Made by a program: the position numbers and the translations under genes. Shown here in pieces: positions 47,768 through 57,126 of a stretch of DNA of 64,000 bases (position 1 is the stretch's first letter; every line of letters begins with the position of its first letter). The stretch comes from Dysgonomonas sp. 521 (lineage in GTDB: Bacteria > Bacteroidota > Bacteroidia > Bacteroidales > Dysgonomonadaceae): the NCBI RefSeq assembly GCF_010501055.1, contig NZ_QVMO01000002.1:1-64000 (forward strand), written 5' to 3'. The notes beneath the pieces were generated by a model that was not told the origin of the DNA, did no database searches, and saw nothing but the letters and a program-made list of their open reading frames with translations.

Positions 47768-48895
47768 ATGGTTGGATTATCTATAAATTTTATTTTTGAT
47801 GTAAAAGGTGTATCTAGTCTTGAAAAGCAGGGCTTGTTACAGATAGTTATAAGGCAAAATAAAACATCTCGGAGGAAATACATATCTACTGGTATCAGAT
47901 TGTACAAAAATCAATTCTCAGATAAAAAAGGATTTACCTGTATTAACCATGAAAATGCAAAAGACGTTACGTCTACAGCATGGGAAATGTATAATAAAAT
48001 AGAGAAGTTCTGTCTATCTGACAGATGCATAAAATGGGAAGATATAGAAAAATGGGATAAAGATAAAAACGATCTTGACTCCGTTATTAAATTTATTGAA
48101 TCGGAGATGAAGTTGCGAAATATGGAATATAACACTTTGAAGGCGCATGTTACTTTGGTGAATAAGTTAAATGACTTCAAGAAGATAAAGATTTTCTCTG
48201 ATCTAACCTATTCCAATATAACAGAGTTTGATAAATACATGCGAGACAAAGGTATTGGAAATGTTTCTATAAATAAAAATCATTCTCTTTTCAATTTGTA
48301 TATCAAAATAGCAATAAACAAGGATTTGATAGAGAAAAATCCATATAATAAATTCACTCCGCCCAAAGGGAAAAATAACGATCCTGTTTTTCTCACACAA
48401 GATGAAGTGGAAAATATTAAAAAAATATCAGGGCTTAACGATAAACTTGAAAAGGTCAAAGATTTGTTTATTTTCCAATGCTACACCGGTATGGCATATA
48501 TTGATATGCAGGGTTTCTCAAAAAATAGTATTCAAGTTGTAGACGAACAAGAAGTCATTAGGAGTAGTCGAACCAAGACGGATGAATCTTTTATTTTATT
48601 ATTTCTGCCTGATGCAAAAAAAATAGCTGAAAAGTATAATTACAATTTACCTAAAATAAGTAATCAAAAATACAATGACTATTTAAAATTATTGATTGCT
48701 CATCCCAATATTAATATAAATAAAAAGGTGACCTCTCACACCGCCAGACACACATTTGCCACATATCTACTAAATAAAGGAATACCAATAGAAACAGTAT
48801 CCAAAACCTTGGGGCATGCAAGCATAAAGCAGACACAGTTATATGCCAGATTGTTAGGCAAGAAGGTTATAGATGACATGAAGAAATTATTATAG
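47768..48895 (+). CDS. int: Tyrosine integrase
   Basis: A 375-residue recombinase. The N-terminal part (1-90) has the arm-binding features of Bacteroidetes integrases; the core-binding part lies at 95-200. Catalytic C-terminal motifs are SHTARHTFATYLL (H-x-x-R-H), LGHASIKQTQLY with the Tyr near 361. The first Arg motif is replaced by CYTGMAYIDM, which is common in this group and not a defect. It catalyses integration and excision at attP and its host site. It reads away from the attP-like region. Confidence 0.93.
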   Translation: MVGLSINFIFDVKGVSSLEKQGLLQIVIRQNKTSRRKYISTGIRLYKNQFSDKKGFTCINHENAKDVTSTAWEMYNKIEKFCLSDRCIKWEDIEKWDKDKNDLDSVIKFIESEMKLRNMEYNTLKAHVTLVNKLNDFKKIKIFSDLTYSNITEFDKYMRDKGIGNVSINKNHSLFNLYIKIAINKDLIEKNPYNKFTPPKGKNNDPVFLTQDEVENIKKISGLNDKLEKVKDLFIFQCYTGMAYIDMQGFSKNSIQVVDEQEVIRSSRTKTDESFILLFLPDAKKIAEKYNYNLPKISNQKYNDYLKLLIAHPNININKKVTSHTARHTFATYLLNKGIPIETVSKTLGHASIKQTQLYARLLGKKVIDDMKKLL

Positions 48896-48952
48896 AATGC
48901 GATAAACCGCCCTACTTTCACAAGCAAGACGGCTGCCAATAGAGAATTAATA

Positions 48953-49381
48953 CTAAAACATCTTTTTTAAATACCTGATACCTATATAACCTAAAACGAT
49001 CAAAATTAAAACCCTCCCGCACCATACTTGAAAGCCCTGAAAAGGTGTAAGCCTGTTCACTTCCTTCTCAATCTCTACAGGATATGGAACTTGTATGCTA
49101 TCTTTAATAAATATCGAATCCCTCATTAGTTTATCCCTATACAAGTATCTGTACTTATTCAGAAAAACAGTATCATTTTTTGAATAAATAAAAACAGAAT
49201 CCATTACATGAATTGAATCTCGATGCCATCTATCAATATATTCTTTTTCCGTTTTTGTCGTTTCTATCGGTAAAGGAACATATTTTGTTTTGCACCCGGA
49301 TAATCCAACAATTAGAAGCAATAATGATAATATTATTATTGCTATAGTATTTACCTTTGATTGATCTGCGTTATTCTTCAT
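48953..49381 (-). CDS. u-spanin (unimolecular spanin)
   Basis: A 142-residue protein with an N-terminal lipoprotein signal (LIVGLSGC, Cys near 30) and a C-terminal transmembrane helix (VLILIVLGYIGIRYL). One anchor in each membrane is the u-spanin layout that fuses inner and outer membrane in the last step of lysis. I used ATG 49381; an ATG 12 nt upstream is in frame. Follows the muramidase gene with overlap. Confidence 0.7.
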   Translation of the reverse strand: MKNNADQSKVNTIAIIILSLLLLIVGLSGCKTKYVPLPIETTKTEKEYIDRWHRDSIHVMDSVFIYSKNDTVFLNKYRYLYRDKLMRDSIFIKDSIQVPYPVEIEKEVNRLTPFQGFQVWCGRVLILIVLGYIGIRYLKKMF

Positions 49382-49892
49382 ATCTATAGTCATTTAAACG
49401 GTTCAACCATCCTTTTAAAAATACCTTTTGTGATGGATTGTGCTGTGCAATACTTTCAAAATGCTGTTTTCTTCTATCCCAAAGCTTTTGAAACAATTCC
49501 TTTTGATCCGGGTATTCATTCACAGCTGCAAGTGTCTTTTTCCCTACTATGCCATCAGCAACCACGCCAAGTACCTGTTGAGGGTATTTTATACCATAGC
49601 TACCAGAACCCCACACCCAATCTACAAGAAGATTGGCTATTGACTGGTTGTTTATCAGATCGGCTTTCCACTTATCCCAATAAAGGGTTTTTAGCACATC
49701 CATCCATTCTTCATTGGATATATTTTTCAAGTCATTTACCGATGGTTGGGGTAAGCCTTTTAATTTTCGGTAGTAAGTACATGTGCCGATGGTAATCCCC
49801 TTATTTGTTGCACCACCCTTATCATTTGGATGATTCACAAAACCACCTTCCCATTTTAGAATTTTAGGCACTAAAAATTCAATCTTTGCCAT
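49371..49892 (-). CDS. Endolysin, glycosyl hydrolase family 108 (N-acetylmuramidase)
   Basis: A 173-residue enzyme. KWEGGFVNHPNDKGGATNKGIT (about 13-34) has the catalytic Glu of GH108; LVDWVWGSGSYG and AADGIVGKKT-like VVADGIVGKKTLAAV form the PG-binding part at the C-terminus. It cuts peptidoglycan glycan chains at lysis. No signal peptide, so it needs the holin gene upstream (14-base overlap). Confidence 0.9.
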   Translation of the reverse strand: MAKIEFLVPKILKWEGGFVNHPNDKGGATNKGITIGTCTYYRKLKGLPQPSVNDLKNISNEEWMDVLKTLYWDKWKADLINNQSIANLLVDWVWGSGSYGIKYPQQVLGVVADGIVGKKTLAAVNEYPDQKELFQKLWDRRKQHFESIAQHNPSQKVFLKGWLNRLNDYRYEE

Positions 49893-50391
49893 GATCTTCT
49901 TCTGTTTTTTTGTGAGAGTGATTTTTATTCTTCTTGATTACTTCCGATAAAGCAGTTAATAAATCATCCTTATTTTCAATCAAGGTTACAATATCATCTA
50001 GGTTTTTGGATAACCTAATTTTTTCTTTGTCTTCTGCCTTTTCCAACACTGACCGTCCTTCAACATATATCAAGTATATGCTTGCTAAAATTGTTACAAA
50101 AGGTATTGGTGGAATAGGTGCATCAAATGATGTTATAACAAAAGTTATTATAACATCAAGCATAAAAGCAAAAAATAGGGCTGTGTAATACAAATTTACC
50201 TTTGAAATGGTTCTTTTCAAACCATAGGATGTTCTTGCTTCACCTCTTATTTTTGCTTTCATATAACCGCTTCTTAGGTCAATTGCAATGGCAGCAAAAA
50301 CAAACAACCACATGATTGCAACAATGATAAGTTTAATTTTTAGTGATGAATAATCACCTTCTAAAATTGATTTTATAAACAATAATTTCAT
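49879..50391 (-). CDS. Phage holin (A-type cassette)
   Basis: A 170-residue protein with at least three hydrophobic helices (residues about 20-38, 68-90, 98-115) and a charged C-terminal tail. Distantly similar to the 60449-60898 protein (YGLKRTISK/DGLKRSVPK and VEGRSVLEKAEDKEK/IEGKSVFERADEKER), so the two belong to one holin family. It would form the inner-membrane hole for the endolysin just downstream. Confidence 0.75.
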   Translation of the reverse strand: MKLLFIKSILEGDYSSLKIKLIIVAIMWLFVFAAIAIDLRSGYMKAKIRGEARTSYGLKRTISKVNLYYTALFFAFMLDVIITFVITSFDAPIPPIPFVTILASIYLIYVEGRSVLEKAEDKEKIRLSKNLDDIVTLIENKDDLLTALSEVIKKNKNHSHKKTEEDHGKD

Positions 50392-50430
50392 TACTTTTGG
50401 AATTTAACAATAACGCAATATTTAACAATT

Positions 50431-50784
50431 ATGAAAAAGATATTCTTCCTTTTACTGATATTGCCTTTAATGGCATGTTCATCTGATGATGAAAATGAAA
50501 GCGATAGTAGAATAAAACCTACCACCGAAAACATTATTGGATATTGGGTTGACAAGACTAGAACGGAACATAATTTTTTCCAATTCATAGATAGTAAAAA
50601 TGGAAAACTTGGCTTTTATACGGAAAAAAATTCTTTTTTGAAAACGGATTTTTCATATACTATTTCAGAATATTCAATTAAATATGTTACATCGTATGGA
50701 AAATCATATTCCTTTGATTTCTATTTCAAGGATGATTTTCTTTATATAGGAAATAGTAAGTACGAAAAATTAATCTCAAATTAA
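50431..50784 (+). CDS. Lipoprotein gene inserted against the late operon (moron)
   Basis: A 117-residue protein with MKKIFFLLLILPLMACSSDDENES: signal, lipobox MAC with Cys near 16, followed by Ser-Ser-Asp-Asp-Glu, the kind of acidic stretch that marks surface export in Bacteroidetes. It is on the opposite strand between holin and Tal-like gene, so it must have its own promoter. Third such gene in this phage (see 24911 and 46692). Confidence 0.7.
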   Translation: MKKIFFLLLILPLMACSSDDENESDSRIKPTTENIIGYWVDKTRTEHNFFQFIDSKNGKLGFYTEKNSFLKTDFSYTISEYSIKYVTSYGKSYSFDFYFKDDFLYIGNSKYEKLISN

Positions 50785-50799
50785 TCTCAAATTAATAAT

Positions 50800-53106
50800 T
50801 TATGATATATTTAACGCTTTTCCATTCCTAAATAATCTACCACTTTGATTAGGATCAGAAGAAGGCAATCCATTCATACTAACTTCTAAATTATAACTTC
50901 CTTCACCATTATCATTTGGTATATAATATCTACTTGCTGAGAATGACGGTTGTGATTGATCCTCCCTATTAAAGAATCCCACATTTTCAGGGTTCAAATA
51001 GGACATATATCCGGTTGAATTATCTAAAAATCTAATTTCATACCCTGTTATATCTAATACATAAGCAGGTTCGTCCCCGGTTTTCCATCCAAAATGATTT
51101 AAAAGAATTCTTGGTAAAAAGAATTTTTCGCCATCATCACCCTCATCTTCCTCGAAATACATATGAATCAAAGTTTGCCCTATACTATTTATAAACTTTA
51201 AACTCCTATCTTCAGGATCAATCTCTATCCTATTCCCATTCTTATTACTCTCAAATTTCCCCGATAATAAAAGATTCCCTAATGCATCCCAGATAATATT
51301 CTGGTTTGCCAACCACCCCGAACCATCTACTTTAAACCCAATTGGAGTTTTTCCTTCCGCAGCATCATCAAGTGGTCCACCGAAATAAGCGACTACATCA
51401 TCCGGCTCTATTGCTGCTCCGTTTATGCCTGCTACCTCTTTCCATTCATCACCAACGACAGCGCCCAGACGTATAAGGGTCGTCAATAATAGACCTTTGT
51501 CAATCATGGTTTCGTTTTCCAGGGCAATACGAAGATAGTTTAACGCCTTTATGTTTTTTAAGTTCCCGTTAACAGCTTTCATTGCTTCCAGATATTGAAC
51601 ATCAGCTTCTTTTTTATTTCCCTCAATGCTGTTTTCAATTCGGGCAAGACGCTTGTAGTCCATTACATTTCCTACAACATATTCATCCTTCGCAGTTATC
51701 GGATATTTCCGGTACCCATATACCCGCGATAATTTTTCGCCCGATTCGAAGATCATGCTAACCATCCTTACCCGTTGGCCAATCTGTAAGTCAAGGTCAT
51801 TTTCAAGCCGGAAGACAGGATTTACAATACAGGTATAAGTTGCTGTATCGGTAGCGATAGTTTTCAAATATTCCCTTGCAGCATCTTCCAGTTCCTTCTC
51901 TGCTTCCGGAATGTATTGATCGCCCACAAGAGAAATATCGAAACCATATAACACATATTCATCCCCTATCTTCGGCTTCAATATTTCATTTGGAATATAA
52001 TTGTCGCCTTCAGTAATAACGATAATCTCAAATTCATCTGTTTTATCACTATATGAAAGTTCAAAATCACGACCAGCCAACCAGCTGTTATTACCGAATT
52101 GGAGCATCAATGTTTCGTTTGCCAGTATATATTCAGACTTAAACTGTAACCCCGCATCTTTAATATAATAGATTATAAATGGATCGCCGTTTTCATCTGT
52201 TTTCTCGACCTGTCGCAAGCTGGTAACATTACCGATACGTTTGGGGTAAATATCTTCGAATATTTTTACCCTTTCGATTATATCAAGCCTGTTCATACCG
52301 GGGAAGGCATCAACATAATCGCCCACTTCTGCCGGAAGCCGCAACTTCTTTTGAACAATAGCGTCTATTACTTCATCATCGCTTATCTGCCGGTAATTTT
52401 TAGGGATATTACGTGTGGAGCCAAAAGCAAACAGTCGTGTACAATAATCTTCCTCACTTTCATTTGCTTTTTGAATATCGATTAATGATACTTCACGGCG
52501 TAAAGTAACTATATCCGAACTTTCACGCTGATATACCAGGTTTATAGTTTTAAGCTCGTAATCCACATACCATTCCGCTTTGAATGCTTCGGCAATATCA
52601 GTCAGACCATCAAATACATTCTGGCTGTTGAAAGTAATGTTTTGCAGATCCGTTGGTTCAATAATACCAACAGTCCATTCTTCATTCAGATAGTTACTTA
52701 TATTATCAGCTGCTATCTCAAGAAATTGCTGGGCTTTGCCATACAATACCCATTCCACTTCCTTATAGCCCTGCATGGTGTAGAACATAACACAATCAAG
52801 AAAGAACATCTCCGAAGCCTCGAATTTCAACTCATATTTATATAATTGTGTATTTACCTCTTTCGGCTTGCAATCTTCCCTTAATCTATACTTTATACCA
52901 TTATAGTTGATATAGTCTGCACGTTTAAAAAATTCTCTGGTTGGGTAATCAAATGAGAATTGGATGTAATGTTCACCCATTACCTCATTGCTTACAACCA
53001 TATCGTCCGGCATGGCAATAGATGCTTTTGGCTTTATTGCTTTACTATCATACACCCAAAGGACATATTCTTTAGGTGTATGCTTTATGTTACCTACTTC
53101 AATCAT
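50800..53106 (-). CDS. Tail-associated (Tal-like) protein of siphovirus type
   Basis: A 768-residue protein. Residues 1-380 (KHTPKEYVLWVYDSK, PTREFFKRADYI, LKFEASEMFFLDC, FNSQNVFDGLTDIAEAFKAEWYVD) form the base domain known from siphovirus tail-tip proteins; a second part (380-520) and a C-terminal receptor or chaperone-like part follow. It would cap the tail tube. It sits away from the tail genes at 1-7 kb unless the genome is circular. Confidence 0.7.
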   Translation of the reverse strand: MIEVGNIKHTPKEYVLWVYDSKAIKPKASIAMPDDMVVSNEVMGEHYIQFSFDYPTREFFKRADYINYNGIKYRLREDCKPKEVNTQLYKYELKFEASEMFFLDCVMFYTMQGYKEVEWVLYGKAQQFLEIAADNISNYLNEEWTVGIIEPTDLQNITFNSQNVFDGLTDIAEAFKAEWYVDYELKTINLVYQRESSDIVTLRREVSLIDIQKANESEEDYCTRLFAFGSTRNIPKNYRQISDDEVIDAIVQKKLRLPAEVGDYVDAFPGMNRLDIIERVKIFEDIYPKRIGNVTSLRQVEKTDENGDPFIIYYIKDAGLQFKSEYILANETLMLQFGNNSWLAGRDFELSYSDKTDEFEIIVITEGDNYIPNEILKPKIGDEYVLYGFDISLVGDQYIPEAEKELEDAAREYLKTIATDTATYTCIVNPVFRLENDLDLQIGQRVRMVSMIFESGEKLSRVYGYRKYPITAKDEYVVGNVMDYKRLARIENSIEGNKKEADVQYLEAMKAVNGNLKNIKALNYLRIALENETMIDKGLLLTTLIRLGAVVGDEWKEVAGINGAAIEPDDVVAYFGGPLDDAAEGKTPIGFKVDGSGWLANQNIIWDALGNLLLSGKFESNKNGNRIEIDPEDRSLKFINSIGQTLIHMYFEEDEGDDGEKFFLPRILLNHFGWKTGDEPAYVLDITGYEIRFLDNSTGYMSYLNPENVGFFNREDQSQPSFSASRYYIPNDNGEGSYNLEVSMNGLPSSDPNQSGRLFRNGKALNIS

Positions 53107-53360
53107 TACAAAATATATTTATCTATCAACAATAATATTGCGATGGGAATCGCGCCCATCCATGTCGCAATTGTATCCATCCATGTGAATCCGGTTTTCC
53201 TTACATACTTATCAATAAATTCTTTTCCTAAACCGGCAATCAATGGGAACAAAAGAAACCACACCCATAAATAAGCCAATTGAGCCAAAAGAAGCCCGAC
53301 AATAAAGTGTAAAACCTTATCAATATTATTCCTGCACCAGTTCTCTATTTTCGTCTGCAT
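53106..53360 (-). CDS. Small membrane protein, unknown
   Basis: An 84-residue protein with two transmembrane helices (about 18-45 and 62-80) separated by KEFIDKYVRKTGFTWMD. Overlaps the upstream small gene by 35 bases and touches the Tal-like gene. Such proteins are frequent in Bacteroidetes phage late regions; a second holin or antiholin is possible. Confidence 0.55.
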   Translation of the reverse strand: MQTKIENWCRNNIDKVLHFIVGLLLAQLAYLWVWFLLFPLIAGLGKEFIDKYVRKTGFTWMDTIATWMGAIPIAILLLIDKYIL

Positions 53361-53526
53361 TGTCCTGATAGATTAATTGATTGTCTTTAATATACTGCTT
53401 AGCTTCGTCAATAGAAGTAAATTCCATATACACCACATCATCGGCGGGGTATATCGTTGCCCCTCTCGGCATTTCCTGTAACGGCATTATCAATTTGCCG
53501 TCTTTATGTAAAACGATGTACTTCAT
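53326..53526 (-). CDS. Small acidic protein, unknown
   Basis: A 66-residue protein with beta-rich first half (KYIVLHKDGKLIMPLQEMPRG) and acidic tail. 4-base overlap with the fibre gene. No family recognised. Confidence 0.5.
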   Translation of the reverse strand: MKYIVLHKDGKLIMPLQEMPRGATIYPADDVVYMEFTSIDEAKQYIKDNQLIYQDNADENRELVQE

Positions 53527-54761
53527 GCTCCTAAATTTATTATTGTTACTCCTTTAGCCTGTAATGTTTCGACCGCTGCATCTGATGCAATTGTGCGTGT
53601 GCCGTAATACGACATGATTTTCAGCCACGAACTTTCGGGCAAGGTAGGTGCAAAATCACAAGTTGCCATATCGTTAAGAAACCTGTCTACATCACCTGAT
53701 GTAGCAAATCTGACAGCTTCCAACGCCATAATATATGTCCGTGAAGCCAGTTTGCCCGACCATGTAAATACCGATTTTCCGTTTTGATTCGAGAAAAATG
53801 TAAGGTTGTTGCTTGTAAACTGGCTTATATCCCCATATACGCCATCAACACCTTTCAAACCCATTGTATAACCTACTGTTGCTGCACATTTATGAAATAC
53901 GGATATATCGCCTGTAATACCTTTACAGTTCTCAAAATTGACATTGCTTAGGTTCAAGCCCGCAGGAATATGTCCTGTCAATACGGACAAGTCACCTGCA
54001 ATCTTCGTGTTTGGAACGGAGAACAAATAAAGGTTGTGATGTATGCCAGTAGTAAGACTTCCCGCCACATCATCAAAATTAGCCCGGCACGCTATCTGAA
54101 GATTGCCCAGATATAGTTTGTTCAATATCCGTGTAGCATCGCCCGTTAGCGGTGTCATATCCTTATATATGGCTGACGATGCACCAGAACGGGTTATCAT
54201 AAAGTCCGTCAGGTTAGAATAAGTAGAGAAGCCGGACAAGTCGCCGCCTATTGCCGTCTGTAAGGCTACAAAATGTTCGTTCCTTATATTGGCAAATATG
54301 GATATATCGCCTTTCAGCCCGATTGCAGAACGCACGGAACGCAAATCATTGTATTTCAAAGCATCTATATCAAAGTCAATATAAGCGGGCATGGAGCTTA
54401 TAGAGTTATTGGCGTTGGTAAAAAAATAAGTAGTCAGCGTTCCTAGCCCTATTATTCTGAACTTATTGTTCAATGAAATATATTCCGCTTCGGTAGCTTT
54501 GAAATATATGCTCACTTCCGCGCCCCAGTTTGCCGTACCCGATACCGTTTTGCCGATAACAGTCGTAAGGTCACTCTTATAAAAATTGCCGTCACCTTTC
54601 AATGTGAACGTATAAGCACCATTCAGCCTGAAAGTCATTTTCACAAAATCGTTTTGTGTATTGTGGCTTCCTGTAGGGACAACCATAAAACGGGCTTCGT
54701 TCAATTTTAACAAATCAGTTGTCACCGATTCAGTTAATTTTATTTGTAAACATTCTGCCAT
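53523..54761 (-). CDS. Tail fibre with solenoid-type repeats
   Basis: A 412-residue protein. After an N-terminal beta-rich attachment part (LTESVTTDLLKLNE...), residues 130-370 carry repeated short motifs (KGDISIF, GGDLSGF, AGDLSVL, TGDISVF, YGDISQF) at intervals of about 25-40 residues, as in a leucine-rich-like solenoid. The repeated surface is a typical host-recognition scaffold. It follows the CotH-domain gene by 20 nt. Confidence 0.7.
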   Translation of the reverse strand: MAECLQIKLTESVTTDLLKLNEARFMVVPTGSHNTQNDFVKMTFRLNGAYTFTLKGDGNFYKSDLTTVIGKTVSGTANWGAEVSIYFKATEAEYISLNNKFRIIGLGTLTTYFFTNANNSISSMPAYIDFDIDALKYNDLRSVRSAIGLKGDISIFANIRNEHFVALQTAIGGDLSGFSTYSNLTDFMITRSGASSAIYKDMTPLTGDATRILNKLYLGNLQIACRANFDDVAGSLTTGIHHNLYLFSVPNTKIAGDLSVLTGHIPAGLNLSNVNFENCKGITGDISVFHKCAATVGYTMGLKGVDGVYGDISQFTSNNLTFFSNQNGKSVFTWSGKLASRTYIMALEAVRFATSGDVDRFLNDMATCDFAPTLPESSWLKIMSYYGTRTIASDAAVETLQAKGVTIINLGA

Positions 54762-54780
54762 ATTATTGTATTTTTTAATT

Positions 54781-57120
54781 TTAATTGTAATTGAAATATA
54801 AGTCCAGGTTCACGAGTTTAGCCGTTACCCATTTTTCGATGCGTTCAATCGAATTGTAAAAGCCGAGCGCATTGGGTACGTTATCGTATAGCTTTGTTAA
54901 AGGCGCATTGCCCGTTGATGGATCTATACATTCAAAAAGGAAAGTTTGGTATTTGCATTTATCGCCTACATTGTAAGCAGTTGCGTTGTTATACTCTGTG
55001 CCGTTATCCCACTCATCGCCGACAAGCTTCCAATATGCTTCATTAATATAGGATTTGCGATATGAAGGTGTTTCGCCCCATTTCTCAAACTCCTTTTTAT
55101 ACATGTCCGAACCTATCATTTCAACCCACTCATTAAAGAGATTGACAACGTTTTCAGCCGTAAATATCCCTTTATCCCTTAACTCCTTATAGCGGGCTTG
55201 AATTTCGGGTTTATATAATTGGTTAAGCCAATAAGACGGCAAACGGTTTTCGAGCCCAAGAATAGCGCTCAAACTGTTACGTTTTACCATATTGCCCCGC
55301 CAGTGCATACCGAACACACTATCATGGTCGTAAAAAGTAGGACACCATTTAAGCCCATCCCATGTACACCATATCCAATTTTTGGCGAAACCGTCAAAAT
55401 TGTAGACAAATTGAGCGTGTACGAAATAATCAATAAAGAAAGGCACATCGAAGTATTGTTCAAATTCGGCTTTGGTAGTAGACCCCGAAAAAGTAGGCAA
55501 GGCATTACTGAGCCTCACAATATTATCTTTCACCTCTTTTGAAAAAACGTCCGTATTTGACAGTTCTTTCGGATAGTCGCCGTTATACTCATTTCCGTTT
55601 ATGTCTATCAAGTCTTTCGGGTTGCGTACTTCAAATTCAGACCATACGATATTGTTTTGCCAAAATGTACTTAAAGATAAATTGCCGTCCAGAATGATAT
55701 GTTTTGAATCACCTTTATTGGCTGCATAATTATCGCGATGCTTCTTAAGGTTGAGAGCATACAGGCCGTAAAATTCTTCATTGACGTATATAACAACGGG
55801 AAAGCCATCAGGATGGCATAAAGCCTCGTTTACTATATCAGCTTTCAATATGCCTGTGCCATCGTATGCAGTTGCAGACGGGTAAACGCTTTGATAAGGC
55901 TTTCTTTCCCCAACCGGGCGTGTTTGGTACATTTGTTCGCATAGCTTGTAACTTACGTTACATTGCCCCCTGAAAGCGTCTATATAATATTTCTTTATAT
56001 GGAAGCTGTCTTGTGCTACCCAGTTCCCAAACTTGATTTTACAGTCGGTAAAGTCTACAGATAGGTTTTTTACCATGTATGCCATTGACGATGTGCCCTG
56101 TGCATTCAGAATAATGGGCTTCCTGAAATAGTTACCGTCCTTATCCCAATATTCCAATATTGCGTGTATATCGTCAAATTTACCCGATGGCATCCTTGAA
56201 ACAATAAGGTTTATCCGCGCCGCAACTCTCGGTATAGGTATGGCAATATCGGATTGTTCCGACCAGTCGCCTGTACCTTTGCCCGGAGAAAAACCGCTGT
56301 CTATTAAATCCTGTTTAAGTTGGGTTATGGCTTTGACAGATAGTTTTATCCTGTCATTTATGGTTGCTGTTTCAGTCTCAAAGGTACATTCCCACTTTGT
56401 ACCGTCCTTACGGCGATACGATAAAATCCTGTTTTCAGCGTCCAGCGTCACTTCTATTCGCCCCTCGTTATCGGTTACAACGGATAGTATTCTCGATATT
56501 GCGCCGATAGCGGCGTTCACGGCTGTGTCGGATATAGGTTTGCCCGTGTTGCCTAATACGTTTACAACATCTGTATAGTTAAGTTTTAGCTTAAGGGCTG
56601 CTTTGGTATCTTCGGGCATGCCTTTGGCGACATAGATTTCTCCGTTACGGCGGAAACCGCAAAGGATAGCCGTTGATGTGTCTGTGATGGCGAAAAGATA
56701 CTCACTATTCGATATAATGGATAATTGAGCATACACGGCGGGTATATCTTCGGATATTGCTACACCTGTATCAGACCACGAATCGTTTTTATACTCCCAT
56801 ATAGTGCCAGTATCTAAAATACCCGCTTTGTCGCCCGCTTGTGGTTGTCGCACCGTACCGCTAGCAATATCCGCCTCCAACTTTTCAAGCGTGGAAAAAT
56901 AGCCGAGATTGTGTTTGTTTTCTTCTTTTACGGCTTCCAAATCCGCATGAGAGGCTTTATTTTGTTCTAAATCATTGAGGGCATCGGTTAGACCGAGTAT
57001 TTGCGTTTGCGGTAATCTTTCCGATTTATGCCAAAAAGACTTCCATGAATCCGCAAATTGCTTTTCTGTAGGCTCTTTTCCTTTTTTATAATATGATAAT
57101 ATTGTAAGTAAATCTATCAT
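54781..57120 (-). CDS. Tail protein with CotH kinase-like domain
   Basis: A 779-residue protein. Residues 1-190 form the tail-attachment part (KKGKEPTEKQFADSWKSFWHKSE start), and about 290-640 form a CotH-like domain: VIYVNEEFYGLYALNLKKHRDNY near 450 and WCPTFYDHDSVFGMHW near 600, with an Asp-His-Asp group where CotH kinases have their metal ligands. The domain may modify a protein or glycan. The gene contains the 161-bp repeat; the part downstream of it (56557-54781) could belong to phage A and the part upstream to phage B, so this frame may be chimeric. Confidence 0.75.
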   Translation of the reverse strand: MIDLLTILSYYKKGKEPTEKQFADSWKSFWHKSERLPQTQILGLTDALNDLEQNKASHADLEAVKEENKHNLGYFSTLEKLEADIASGTVRQPQAGDKAGILDTGTIWEYKNDSWSDTGVAISEDIPAVYAQLSIISNSEYLFAITDTSTAILCGFRRNGEIYVAKGMPEDTKAALKLKLNYTDVVNVLGNTGKPISDTAVNAAIGAISRILSVVTDNEGRIEVTLDAENRILSYRRKDGTKWECTFETETATINDRIKLSVKAITQLKQDLIDSGFSPGKGTGDWSEQSDIAIPIPRVAARINLIVSRMPSGKFDDIHAILEYWDKDGNYFRKPIILNAQGTSSMAYMVKNLSVDFTDCKIKFGNWVAQDSFHIKKYYIDAFRGQCNVSYKLCEQMYQTRPVGERKPYQSVYPSATAYDGTGILKADIVNEALCHPDGFPVVIYVNEEFYGLYALNLKKHRDNYAANKGDSKHIILDGNLSLSTFWQNNIVWSEFEVRNPKDLIDINGNEYNGDYPKELSNTDVFSKEVKDNIVRLSNALPTFSGSTTKAEFEQYFDVPFFIDYFVHAQFVYNFDGFAKNWIWCTWDGLKWCPTFYDHDSVFGMHWRGNMVKRNSLSAILGLENRLPSYWLNQLYKPEIQARYKELRDKGIFTAENVVNLFNEWVEMIGSDMYKKEFEKWGETPSYRKSYINEAYWKLVGDEWDNGTEYNNATAYNVGDKCKYQTFLFECIDPSTGNAPLTKLYDNVPNALGFYNSIERIEKWVTAKLVNLDLYFNYN
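56558..56718. repeat. 161-bp repeat shared with window positions 1-161
   Basis: Second copy of the repeat at the window start, 154 of 161 bases identical, the first 95 exact and in the same frame. It encodes IISNSEYLFA through the LKLNYTDVV segment of the tail protein. Marks the probable join of two phage genomes or an exchanged module. Confidence 0.95.
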
Positions 57121-57126
57121 TGCTAT

